Assembly (NCBI GenBank): GCA_028641055.1
Contig: CM054063.1
Location: 177,822,756 to 177,886,755 of the forward strand
Source of the DNA: Alopecurus myosuroides
Lineage: Eukaryota; Streptophyta; Magnoliopsida; Poales; Poaceae
Length of the DNA: 64,000 nucleotides
Direction: 5' to 3'
Shown here one piece after another: positions 34,990 through 47,319 of this stretch (the stretch's first letter is position 1; every line of letters starts with the position of its first letter). The notes under the pieces were generated by a model. It saw only the letters and a list, made by a program, of their open reading frames with translations, had not been told where the DNA came from and did no database searches. The translations under genes and the position numbers were made by a program.

Positions 34990-37900
34990 GCAAGCGAGGA
35001 CTAAGGGAGGGCCAACAAACACAATGTTAGTGTTGGAGTGCAGGTGCTTCCCCCCTTTGACTTTTCTTGGGAGGCGGGGTACTTCCCTAAATTAGAAAAA
35101 AAATTTAACGGGAGTTGGGTGTCATACTCAAAACCTTAGATCCAAACACCCGTCTTCAAAAATATATTCTCTAGCTATCAAATTACTCAACCGCCAATTT
35201 TAAAATTTCCGATACCGTCAGTTATTACATGAGTTCCTAGCTATATCCCACATCTTACATAACACATATGGAGTGGTGTACCACTCTCATAACAAGGTAT
35301 ATAAGAAGCTAAAAATATAGCTTGTGGGTGCCAAGGTTAGGTTGCTAAGGTAAAAACAAACAGACAGAACAATACCCATGGCAGTGGGCATTACTCACCA
35401 CAAGCAACTATCACTTAAAATGTTCATGATTTTAGTTGGATGTTTTAGTTTCATAAGATACTCTTAAGCACAATCATAACACAAGTATAAACTCATGCTA
35501 AGGTAAAACATTTACAACATCCAAAAAGCAAGCAAACAACACCACAGATGAATAGACTATTTATTCACTAGGTTATTGTTTATTAGAGGTTTTGGAATCC
35601 ATCAATCATGAACAATTAGCAAACAACCAGTAGCTAAAAACCAATGAATCCAATCATAAAGGTACCCTAAAACACCATATTCACACGAGATAAAACTCCT
35701 ATTACACAGGCATAAAAAAAACAGGACTGCACAAATAACATACTAGTATGAAAAATCTACACCAGCATGCTATAAGAGATAATCATATCCTATAACCATA
35801 GAACATGAAACTAAATAATTCATGGCATGATAACAGAAGTAATAACTTCCTAAACATTCTATATCAACACATATACTCATAAAATAAAAGGAGGGTAATA
35901 CTAGAGCAAAAATCACCATTTTCTAGTGGTGAAACTAGCTTCACTCTAGAGAAGCAAACAATTGCTATCATGATGTTTAAACTTAAACAAGCAAGTCATG
36001 AATATAAGTGTACCTAATAACAGTACACAAAACTTACACATGCTAGTAAGCACAAACATCAAAACAATCTCATGATACAACTATTTACCATGCATAAATT
36101 AATTCTAGCAATTTATGTTTTTCTTAAACAATTACTAGCAAACAAGCAAGGTATAACTCACACAGCCCGTAGCTATGCAATTAATGAAAGTTTATGTAAA
36201 CCTTTTCAAAAATCCATACACTCAATTTAAAATTATTCACAAACAATCTACCAATCAAGAGTAATTTATTTTATTTGCGAACAATTTAATTTCAGCACAC
36301 GATAGTGAAACATTTCTTTACATGATACCCCTAAGGAATATTATGCTAAAAAAAAGGATCACACCTAAACATATTAGTATTTACTAATGAGAAAAACTTC
36401 TCACTTGCATAGGTGAGAACAAACAATTATATTTTCCATGGTGGAAAAATAGAAATCAATCACATAGTGAAACATGCTATTTTCACACGTGTGTATGGTT
36501 GGGGATTTTCATCCTCAAGCCAAAATGCAAAGGGACCAGTGGGCTATGGCCTACTAATACCAAGGCAAAATAGGTACTAAGCCTCTGGTTACTCATGAAA
36601 TTTTTTGCATACAATATAAAAATATAAGGCTATTTAATCTAGTGAAGCAATACTAGTGCATATTGATAGCAATGCTTACACATGCTTTACTATTAAGAGA
36701 CATGCAAGCTAACATAGGTACAAGCATCAAAATAACAGTACCTAAATATTACTTGACTCAAAGAAAACATAGCACAAAATCTAGTAAGAAAGTATACACA
36801 GATCTAGTTCTCACAATACTTCCAGATAATAAAACTAGAAGGTAACAAATGTTATTTCATTTTTATTCGAGTTTCCAATCATGCACACACTTTCTAGGGT
36901 AGATTTATTGTAAGAGAACAACATAATAACAAGACCTAACAACTCCATATAAGTTAGGAAGCAAGATTGAATAAAACACAAATTTATTTCAATCAAGAGC
37001 ACACAAAGAAACAAAAACAGGAAAACTGTTGTTTTCTTGATCTATCGTAATCATTCCATCGTTCAATTCATTTCTAAACCCCGAATTTCATAGTACCTAC
37101 CATGTCTACCAAGTTTTGATTTCCAAAGTAGATACACCCGATATCCTATTGACTAGTAAACGAAATAGGTCATCATTTTAAATTCTCGTGACTTCTCCTT
37201 TTTACCAACTATATTAAAAGGTGTTCTAAGTCGCTTAATTCCTTGGTTTAGAAAGAGTTGTCAGTAGTTCGCATGCCTTGGTTAGGTGTCAACCTAAGAT
37301 TAGGCAAAGCATGTTAGTCTTGTTAGCTTTCTATTTAATCATGTTTGTCCGACAAGATACGACTAGCGTCATCGTACGTCGAATATTGAATTGTGCTCTT
37401 CGGATTGGCTTTTGAGGGGTTGCGCATCATGGCATGTGAAGAATTCTTTTGCACCTTTCTCCAGAGGAGGGAGGTATATAACTTTTAAAAAAAAGGGGAT
37501 TTCTCTTGTTTGGTCTTTTAAAAGGGAACATAAAAAGGTGCGACATTTAGCCAACAGGGTAAAAAGAGCCTTTTGCAAACAGACAAACATAGAGGTTTTG
37601 GTTAGTAGTAGTTGGTGCATTCACGCCTTTTCTTCTTTGAGGGTTGTCTTTGTTGGAGCTTTATCTGTTGGAGTGCATCACTAGTAGCAATGCTATCAGC
37701 TCGTGTGGCTTGATGGTCCTCTATTTAGGCCCAACGGTGCTTTCATTAATTGTGGGGGAGATGGTGGTGGTTCACGACGGGTCGCATTATGAAGCGAAAA
37801 CAAGTATAAGTCTAAGCAACAAATTCTTGTTTTTGAATGCTATACAAACATTTTTGCTTGCAAAAATTTAACAGGAGGCGATTCAAAAACAAGAGCGGGG

Positions 37901-38376
37901 CAAGCACAAATCTGCAAATTTTGAGCACCCCACAAACATATAGAAGCCTAGATGAACCAAAATTCTACACCACACAATAGCACAAAGTCCTACGGACACA
38001 CATAAGCAAGCCATAACACACAAGCAAGAATCCATTGGAGCTACGTCGGGGGAGCGACTCATGGGGTCATCGCTAACTTACTCCAAACTAGACTAATCCA
38101 AAATCCTAGAAGTGGCTGAAGAACTATATCTACTTCTGACCATCATCACTGTAGAGTCATGCAATTATTTTGGTCTTCTCGGGACATCGGCAAGTATACA
38201 AGATAATAGAAGTAAAGTTTTTGAATAAACTTTTAACTGAGAGAGGTAAAACTACGCAACAATCTGTTTTTGAAACCCCAACTATTTCTGAACAGAAAAC
38301 TTCAAAGACGAGAGGTGTTTCAAAAACAGGGCGGAGCAGTTGCAAACAAGTAAGAAATAACCTCTTAACCGAGAGA

Positions 38377-38460
38377 GATACCAATTCTGTAAGGCCCGCC
38401 CTTCGAACCACTGTTCAAGGACGCCCTTGATATGCATTTAGAATCTTTTGAAAAGATCAG
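38377..38460 (-). repeat. Decayed second copy of the primer-site/LTR junction
   Basis: GATACCAATTCTGTAAGG (38377-38394) repeats the true junction GATACCAACTCTGTAAGG (38595-38612) with one mismatch. Similarity continues weakly through TATGCAT to AAGATCAG at 38460. Confidence 0.55.
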
Positions 38461-38588
38461 AAGGAGGGGAAAATATACTAAAATTCCCTTAGATAAAAAT
38501 AATGTAGATAGTAAATAGGTTTTTACTCAAAAATACTTTCCTTTCCTATCTGACGTCCATGCTAACTAAGGTCTCCTAAGGTCAGGAT

Positions 38589-38601
38589 GGCTCTGATACC
38601 A
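38589..38601 (-). other. Primer-binding site of the 15.8-kb element
   Basis: TGGTATCAGAGCC on the minus strand, four bases inside the 5' LTR, is the usual initiator tRNA-Met site of plant LTR elements. Confidence 0.9.
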
Positions 38602-38605
38602 ACTC

Positions 38606-41600
38606 TGTAAGGACCCCAGACCGGCAGTCTGAAACCCTACGTATGCATACATTCACGATCCCAGAAAGATCAGTCGTGAACAACATACAAAGTTGGCACA
38701 CAGAAATACATCATCCATTACACGAATACATAGAGGTATTACACAAATGATCACATGATCAAGTTTAAAGCAACTGCCAAAAGGGCAGGCAACTTAACAA
38801 ACACAGCGGAAGGCAATTAAAACACAACGTAGTTGAGCCCAAGTCACGCCTTAACCTACAGGCTGCTGACCCGGAGACGATCCTAGTTCGCAAAGCCGTC
38901 AACTCCGTACTTCTCTTCATAGATCTCCTTTGGAGGCTCCTTCTCAAAATCTGATAAGTAGATACCAGGGGCGAAACCATAATGAGTACATTTGAATGTA
39001 CTCAGCAAGACATCCATCATATCACTTACCAACATGCAAGTATGCTTATATGGTGGATTAGGTAGGCTATAAATAGGGTTCACTATCAATGGTGTTCATA
39101 TATGATGACACCACAGTTGCAGTCAGGTTAATCTGTATCTTCGTTAAAGAAGATACTTCAGAAGAAAATACAATAATATAGTTTTATTTCTCTTGTAGAT
39201 ATCACATGTACAAGAGGTTTTGTAAAACTTTGTTAAAGAATATTTTCTCTTTGCAAAACTTCTTGGAATCAGTTTCCAGAATTCTTGCTTAGAGTAGAAA
39301 AGTTTTCTTTGCAAAACACTTTGTTTTGTATAACCACATCTGGCTTTTCATCATCGGCGATACCTCCACGGTATAAGTTTCCATTCCTTTCCGAACTTCA
39401 CAAGTTCAACACTTCCTTTCCAAAAATTCCCTTTCAAAAACTTCCTTTTTGAAAACATTGACACAATGCTAGCTACATGGCCATTCAACCTTCCATATCC
39501 GAGGACACGGCTATCTCGAAATAGTTTTACTCTACAGAGGTGTACACATTTCCACTAGATCCAGAATCCGCCATGAAACAACCATGGACTGTTCCCAACC
39601 TATGAGAACATCAGATAACTGATCTTGACTATCCACTATGTACAAGCTAGTACATGACTATCTCTTCAATTGGGGTTACCCTCCCTGGCAAGCCGTGTCC
39701 CACACCGCCCAAACAGGAGACCCAACTGCTGCATCCGGAGGGAAAATTAATCCCACACTTTAGATGTCCCGTATTCTCCACTCCTAGCGACATTTCGGTT
39801 CGGAGGATCCCATCCCCTATAGCACTTGAGATAGCACACATACTAACCATAACAAGTTTTTAATCAAACCCCTACCCATATTGGGGTAAAGTGGCAGTAC
39901 GGTAAAGGTTGTCCAGCGAAGACTAGGTTATGTGTCATTTTTGAAAACACCACTTTCTCAAAAATGACCACTTCCACATTCCTCCGGAGAACTAGGATCC
40001 GCCTTTTCTCCGGGTTTTTCCGTAAAGCCTTTGTTTTGTAGAATCACAATTTTAGGGTGTCCACTTAGGGACTAGTATATTTGATGGTAATAAATACCAT
40101 ATGGTGGCTTATGGGCTTGGTATTACCAAGTTTAACTACTGGCACAATAGTAACCTATATACTAGTACAGTAGTAATAGCCACATCAAAAATAGTTTTGA
40201 TAATCAAGTTTTTGTAAAACTTCAGAGGTAAAACATGCATGATAGATAATGATAAGTATTGTATCAGCAAGCATCAGGATGGCTTGCCTAGTATCTCCTT
40301 GTGTCCCTGGTTTTGGAGTGACTGGAACTTGAAACAGAGCTTCCCGACACTTCCTTCCTCTTCGTTTTCTAACGTCGTAAAAAGAATAAAGGACACACAT
40401 TCAGAACCAATCAAGGCAAGCAACAATACACAATGATACATACAGCAAGGAAACTAATAATTACCAATCACACAATTATTAAGGGAGGCAAACAATCAAA
40501 CAAACACACCTGGCAGAAATGCCATTTAATAAGACAGCTTAAGGTTGGAGGAACATAACTCACAACCTTAATATCATGGATTCAGTGGGTGTGCCACTCT
40601 CATACCAAGATATTAATAAACCCAAAATACACTTAGTTTCACAAGGGTGATACTACTAAAAGTATACAAAACATGCACAATAATAATCATGACAATGGTT
40701 CTATCAACCACACCACAACAAGAAAAAGGTAGCTAATCTGCTAAGCCTAAATTCACACCAAGAATAAAAAAGACACATGATTTGCAAAAGTTACTTTTAC
40801 AAATCAGTGAGCCCACACAAGTGTAACAAGGTAATAGACTCATCACAAAACACACAATTTCTCATAGCGAGAACAATAGAAACAATGACTAAAAAGGAGG
40901 AATCCTAGTGACATGTTTCTACTAAAAGTTTGCTATGCAAGCAAGAATAATAAGTAAAGTACTAAAATGCAAACAAGGAACCATGTTATCATAATGGGAA
41001 TGAAAACATGTCCTCATGCAAGGATACACAATTATCTACCAAACACAAGTTGGCAGGAAAAATAATTTAGCACAAAAACTGCTAAGGAAACTAGTACTAC
41101 TTAAACATGAAGAATCAATGGATGCATTTCAATCAAGTAATTGAAATACAACCAGAGGGTCCATGTCATAAAAACAGTAGTGAAAAATTATCTATACTTG
41201 CTATAACAAAAATATCCCATTTGATAAAACAAGGTATCAATTTGCAGGACAACTCCTACATACAAGTGGTAATAAAAGGGCATTACTAGAGGAATCAAAC
41301 AACACTCCAAAGATGTATTTTTCCTAGCAAGCCACACATGATTACAACCACTTACAAACAGAAGCATACCCATTTTTGTTTAGCACAAAAATTCCCAAAG
41401 CAAAAATACTAGGCACTCATTAGTTATGAAACTATATAAAAAAACACATCTAGTGTGGGGGAAATAATGTTTCCACCAATAATGCAATGAAACCAGTGGG
41501 TGTTCCACTAGCATAACAAGGCATTAAGAGGTCACAATGCCTCTGGTCATACTTTACAAAAATTAGCAAAAACCTAAACTAGCACCTAGTGCAATAACAA

Positions 41601-44600
41601 TACTAGCAGAAAATAATAGGGTGCAAAACTAAGCAAGGTAATGCTACTCATGCTATTGTTTTCACACAAGTGAAAACTCTAGGGGTCAAGTACTCATAAA
41701 AACATAATCAAAATGCTACTGGTCCTATGAACACAACACAAAAATATGTGGCTCCACAACCACAAATGCTTATGTCAAAAATTCCACACATGAGGGAATT
41801 TTCCCATAACATTCTCATAGTGATGACTAAGCTACTCATGCTTTTCTACCAACTCAAATGCAAGCTAGAAGAGGTGATACTAACAAAATATAAGTATCAA
41901 CATGGTGCTGTATCTAATAAAAAATCCAAGTGCTTGCACATCAATTCATCACTCAAAATTATATGCAAGTATTAAATAGAGAATAAACAATATGCTATTC
42001 TCATAATTCCTATTTCTTCTCCACTCAAGTCCACACAATCTAACATGCTAAAATAGCTAAGTAACACTTAGAAAACAAGTTCACACCACTTGTACATGCT
42101 AGAAAACAATATTGTAACACAAAAATATATTCACACAATTTAATTACTTAAAATGCCAAAATGGCAGAAACAAGCAATTTAAAGATCTGTCCACCAAATT
42201 TTCTATTATGCTCTAAAAATTAAACCCATCTAGGTTTGGATAGCCCTAAACATATACAAGACCATCCAATTGAGTTTGCATCAAAATTCATCTTTAATAA
42301 TTTTATAAAAATCACCAAAGTGCTCTCTGGTGTTTTACCAAATTGCATGCCATTTCAAAAATACAATTTATTTGGAAGCAAGGTTAATTGATTCTGTTAG
42401 GAAATTTCAAGGGCTTTCCAATGCAATTGGCCTCACTTCATTCTGAGTTGTGAAATAAAAATGGTGCTCATTTTGGTGTTTCTGGTACCTGTTGCCAAAT
42501 CATTTTTAATTTCAAATATAATCATCCAAATGTAGATCTACAAGTTGGAGGTGGTTTTGATTTAGTTGATGTACAACTGTGATTTTTGGTTTGGTCAAAT
42601 GCATCTTTTAGGTAGCATTTTAGACCCTAAAGTAAACATGTAAGTTTCTGTAAAAATTAAAAAGGAAAAGAAACATCCCATGGGCCAGATCCACTATTTG
42701 GGCCGGCCAGATCTGTTCTTACCGCGGGCGGATCCAGCCTTAGCCGCTGACCTGCGGGCCAGCAGGCCACGGTGGCTGCCACGCGCGCAGTTCGCGGCCC
42801 CACGGGCCAGTTTGACTCTCCCGCGCGGGGTCAGCGCGCGCTGGCGTCAGCGTGACGCCAGGACGGCGTCACCCGCCGGCGGGACAACTCCGGCGAGCTC
42901 GCATACGGCGAAATCGGCGACCATTTCGCAAAATAAAAACATCTACACAACGCTCACGATGAGGGGAACCAAGCGGGAGCGATCTCGTTTCCCGGGAACG
43001 GCCGGAAAGCGGCCGGCGACGAGGACGCGCGGCGACCGTACAGCGAGCGCTGCGTGGAGAGGTTCTAGGGGGAGAGGGAGGGGGAAAAAGGTCAGGGACG
43101 GTCGCTTGCTCACCCAGAACTCGTTGGACCACTCGGTGAAGGAGGAGGAGACTCGTGGCGGCGGCAATGCCTCGCCGGAGCGCGTCGGACTCGAGGAGGA
43201 AAAATGGACGGCGCGGCCACCATAAGGCATTCCGGCTTGATTCCTTCAGCAGGGAGGAGTACCACGACGAGGCGGAGCGAAATGGTGCAAGCGGCAACCG
43301 GCGGCAAGGTCACCTGTGGCCGAATCGACGGCGAGTTACCTCCCTAGGGCTTCGGTTTGGGGCTCTTTCGAGCAGAGAGAGGGAGTGAGGGGGGGGGGAG
43401 AGAGAGAGGGGGCAATGAGCAGACAAGGGCACATGGGGGGCCTCTTTATCCACCTTGATGCCTTCCAATCGAAGCAATGGGTAGGTCTTCTGTATCTACA
43501 GCAAGGCTAGAGGTAGAAGATGACTCATCTTACTTTTAGTTCCCTGCAATTTTACACGTAGGTCCCTGTCCTCTCTGAAACATGTTGTTTTCACCAAGCA
43601 AACAAAGTCAAAATTTAAAATCCCTTTGCCCAAAATTCTTATTAGCTGAGGTGCACAACATATGTGAAAATTGGCTCAATTAGATAAACTTGATAATTCA
43701 AAGTTGTTCAAATTTGAATTCTTACATAAATGGACATTGAATTTATTAACCTACTTAGAAGCTTCCAAAAATGATATTTTTTGGCACACATTCCTTATTT
43801 GATGTGTTCCTTATGTGGTATAAAATTCAAGTCATTTAGAGTTACTTCATACAACAAACTTGTTCAAATTTCTAAAAGGTGCTGTCAAGAAAACAGGAGT
43901 TTTTGGCAACTTAAATTATTCACAAACTTGTGCCCTTTTGGTTTTCATCCTTATTTATGTTATAGAGCATGTGGTATTTATTTCATGGCATTTTGAAAAA
44001 GTTTGTAGAACAAACTTGTTCAAAATTCCAAATGTTGCTGTGGAGAAAAATCATGTTTTCAGGGTTTTAATGGATTCAATTTTTGGTCTCCTCTTGTGTG
44101 TGTTCCTTATTTGATATAAGGAAGCAATGGTATGAATTTCAAATCATTTGAAGAAAGTTTCCAATAGTAACTTGTTTTAGTTATTTGTTTCTAGAAACAT
44201 TGGAAATTCAAATTAATAAGGCACTTGGCTTTTCTTTAACAATGCTTTGCCAAAATATTTATATGACTAGGGATAGCAAGTCAATGCTCTCCAATACCTT
44301 TGTTTTTAAGCTTGCAAGGTTGGAAAGACATTTGATAATATTTTGGTGAAGCATCTAAGAATGCCTCTTTTTCTGATAATCTTTTAGGGAAATTTATTTA
44401 GTGTTTCCTCTTTCTTAATTTAGGCCTTGGAATTATATTCAACAAGTATGGGATTCATAAGATAGTTTTGGAAAACTCTTTGATCAATATTTACTTTAGA
44501 AAATATTGCCAAGGTCATTGGAACAATATGTTGAATATTTTGTTTTCAATTTTGCTATCTTTTTAAGTTTGCAAGTTTATATAATTAGTTTGTTTAGTTG

Positions 44601-44687
44601 CACTTAAACAAACACAGGCATAGGTTATTTGTCAAGCAATTAGCAAAAAAACTGTGTTATCAGGTATTGCAAAATTGGGATGTGACA
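38606..44687 (-). repeat. 5' LTR of the 15.8-kb element
   Basis: It is the partner of 28870-34950 and almost the same length. The GC island lies at about 42680-43430. Confidence 0.95.
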
Positions 44688-44692
44688 CTTTG

Positions 44693-46156
44693 TCTTCTAC
44701 CGCGGATAATAGGAACACCTGCGTGTCCACCCCGCCGATGCTAACTGCCACCTCATGTGTATCTCTCTGCTCTCCAAGATAAGCCCGAGAGGAAGCCCTC
44801 GGCCTCCTCTCAACTCGCTCACTCACCCCCTCCTTCTCTATCTCAGTGCCATAGAAACCCAAACACTAACATCCGCTCGCCCCCGATGCAGTTTGCCATC
44901 GATTTCGGCCGCCCTAAGCCTCTCCGTGCGCTCAGGTGATCCTCCATGTCTTGCGCTTTCTCCTTGTTGACTCGCGCTTGCCAGTACGACCAGGAGGAGC
45001 CGAATTGGTTCGCCGTTCCCAACTCCGGCCGCTGGTCATCACGAAATATTCTGGATGTCTCCGACCTCCTCCACTCCATCTAACGACGCACACACGACAA
45101 GGGTGAGCTCCTGCTCCTAGCAGTGCCCTCTCTTGGTCTGCTCCCCATTTGTACCTTCATGTCGCGTGCTCCACCTCCGGCTACCGCAGAAGCTCGCCGT
45201 CAAGCAAGCTCCGACGACCAATAGGTGGTGGTGCCTCCACCAATGGGTTCGCCTCGGCCCCCTCTAGCTATTGGTGCCATTTTTTTCCCGGAACGACTCG
45301 AGTTGCCAACAGCATCCGTGGCAGAGTTGCAGTCAGCCACCCCTGACGTCAGCACGATGTCACAGTGATGTGGCCGCGGGCCCCATCTACAACAGTTTTT
45401 CTTTTTATAAATAGTTATTAAATGTTAAATTGACATGTGGGTACCCCTGTTTATTAATTTTGAAAAATGAATAAATATTGTAAAATCGATAACTTTATTT
45501 CTGTTAATAAAAACATATGAAAACATTTAGAAAAATAAAATCTAAATGTTTACAACATTTTCAAATATTTTTTAATAAGTTTAAATTTGAGAATTATTTG
45601 ATTTAAATTTTAAATAATTCAAATTTGGGAAATTCAATAGATTCAAAAAATATAAATAATATATCAATTTCTCATTGAAAATGTTATCTATTAATAATAT
45701 TTTCAATCCTATTTGAACACTTTTGGAAATAACCAAAATTCCCTTCATTTAAATAAAGGAGTTAATTTTTTAGGGCTATATTTCAGTGCATTATCTTGCT
45801 CATGCATACATATTGCGCACTACATCGATGCCTTGTGTTGATTGCTTTTTTTGTTTCAGTGTTTACTTCTTATCGGTAGAATGCGAATCCAAAGAGAAAA
45901 TCAACAACGCCATTGACGAATATTTGGTCATAACTAATCAAGTCAAGCACTTATCCCGAAGCTTTATATTTGGTTATCAAAGAATCAAGGAAAGCATAAC
46001 CTGTTATCTACTCATATATGATTTAGAACGATTTTTTATTCTCGTACATTGCACTAGATTCCAATGTATCTTGTGATATTAGATAGAGTCCTCCTATATT
46101 TGATGCCTAGGCTAAACATTCTAATCCACTGCTCCTAGCCGCTAGCAACCAAGAAA
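44693..46156 (+). repeat. 3' LTR of the old Tekay-like element, second piece (right limit uncertain)
   Basis: The segment resumes the LTR interrupted at 28869. It has a GC-rich, CT-rich stretch (44700-45370) like a Tekay-type LTR promoter region, followed by a strongly AT-rich stretch (45400-45770). The true LTR end was not found. The open frame at 45786-46076 has no recognised domain. Confidence 0.4.
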
Positions 46157-46525
46157 TTTATAGGCGAAGAGGCAGTACTGGGGAGGCCCACTACCACGAG
46201 GCGACGTGGCGGCGCCCCACTTAGGCCGCTCCACAGGGTCGCCTCGTGGGGTGTCCCCACCTCTGGTGCTCCCCTTTGGGCTCCATCTTCATCCCGGCTA
46301 AAAAATTGCCTCCGTGAATTTTTAGAACTTTTCACGAATATTTCTTGTACAAATTTCCTGAAACAAAAAACGGAAAAAAAACAAGACCTGGCTCTGGGCA
46401 CTAGTTTAATTGGTTAGTCCTTGAAAACATCTTAAAATGGTAGAAAACATATAGAAAACATGAGGAAATTGATAGAAAACAAGTATGGGGCAATAAAAAG
46501 TTATAGATATGTTTGGGACATATCA
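46157..46525 (-). mobile_element. Truncated Athila-type LTR fragment
   Basis: It parallels 17210-17584: a TATAGGCGAAGAGG start, a GC-rich block, the AAACGGAAAAAAAACAAG stretch, AATTGGTTAGTCC, and the end TTATAGATATGTTTGGGACATATCA, which corresponds to TGATACGTCTCC.. on the minus strand. It is considerably diverged, so this is an older or different family member. Confidence 0.7.
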
Positions 46526-47319
46526 ATAAACATCACAGGCAATTTATAATTCGTGTGATCTGATATAGCCTTTGTTCTTCGGAAATTCGTATCTCCAATG
46601 AGGATCCTCCGTCTCTGTTATTCTCACCACAACGGAAAATCTGAGGAAATTCCATTGCGGTGAATATTGCTTCAAGCCTTTCCATGATAGAGAAATGACT
46701 ACTTTCTCTTAGCTTGTACTTCCTCCCGAGGTCCGCGGTGAACGCCTGCTTGTCGATATCAAACAATGAAATTCCTTTGGCATTGGCCATCATATCAAAA
46801 CACAGTAACAAGATAATTATACCAACCACACGCACATCCTGCAAAATCAAGTTAGATGTCCCTAAGGCTTTGTTTTCAAGTTTTAGCGTGGTTCTAGGCT
46901 CTACAAAAAACTATCGTCATAACCTAGGAATATCGATGTACGTTTATTCTCATTCTAGATTGACATTGTGGGGTGATTGTAACACAAACATTACGAAAAC
47001 TTCTAGAGCCTCAATGTAAATTTATTCATAAGCATGACCCCCGTTTGGATCCAATCCACAATGCCGTTATAGGAGACCAAATATGGTGCAACCCAAGTCT
47101 ACTAAGCACTTATTTGGATCAAGAGAGATATCTCATGGGAAACTCGAACGTCCTAGGATTTCAAGAAGTTTGTAGAAGGCCACCCCATGCCGTCGAAAAC
47201 AAAACAAACACAGCTTATTGGGAAGAAACGGGGATAAAGTTAATATTAAAGAACTTTCTAATATACTTGCACAAGCTTATACAATACCAGCACAAAATTG
47301 TACTCTAGATCACTACTGG
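46526..47319. other. Unassigned sequence with one small minus-strand ORF
   Basis: The 105-codon minus frame at 46533-46850 starts MILQDVRVVGIIILLLCFDMM, which looks like a signal peptide or membrane anchor, followed by a charged stretch without cysteines to speak of. I do not recognise it, and no neighbouring exon supports it. It could be a gene fragment or chance. Confidence 0.25.

Larger units (their letters stand above)
34951..38605. other. Non-coding internal region of the 15.8-kb element
   Basis: Mostly AT-rich, with no frame above about 100 codons and no recognised domain. Only the two ends have recognisable structure: the hairpin and purine tract at 34951-34989, and the primer site with a decayed copy of the LTR end at 38377-38605. 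Confidence 0.85.
28870..44687 (-). mobile_element. 15.8-kb non-autonomous LTR retrotransposon (LARD type) with 6.08-kb LTRs
   Basis: LTRs at 28870-34950 (6081 bp) and 38606-44687 (6082 bp) begin TGTAAGGACCCCAGACC and end GGGATGTGACA. They are flanked by the perfect 5-bp target duplication CTTTG (28865-28869 and 44688-44692). The primer site (minus strand TGGTATCAGAGCC, complementary to initiator tRNA-Met 3' end) is at 38589-38601. The purine tract (minus strand AAGGGGGGAAGACC) abuts 34950. The internal region is only 3655 bp and contains no gag or pol domain, so the LTRs make up three quarters of the element. In about 960 bases compared by eye the LTRs differ at roughly 9 positions, so the insertion is young. 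Structure beside the purine tract matches the Tekay-type elements in this window. Confidence 0.95.

Noticed and set aside
28870..44687. Segmental duplication of about 6 kb
   Set aside because: Target duplication, primer site and purine tract show the two copies are LTRs of one element.
47311..47319. CACTA transposon end (CACTACTGG)
   Set aside because: No matching inverted end or 3-base duplication found, and the string adjoins a Copia LTR end.
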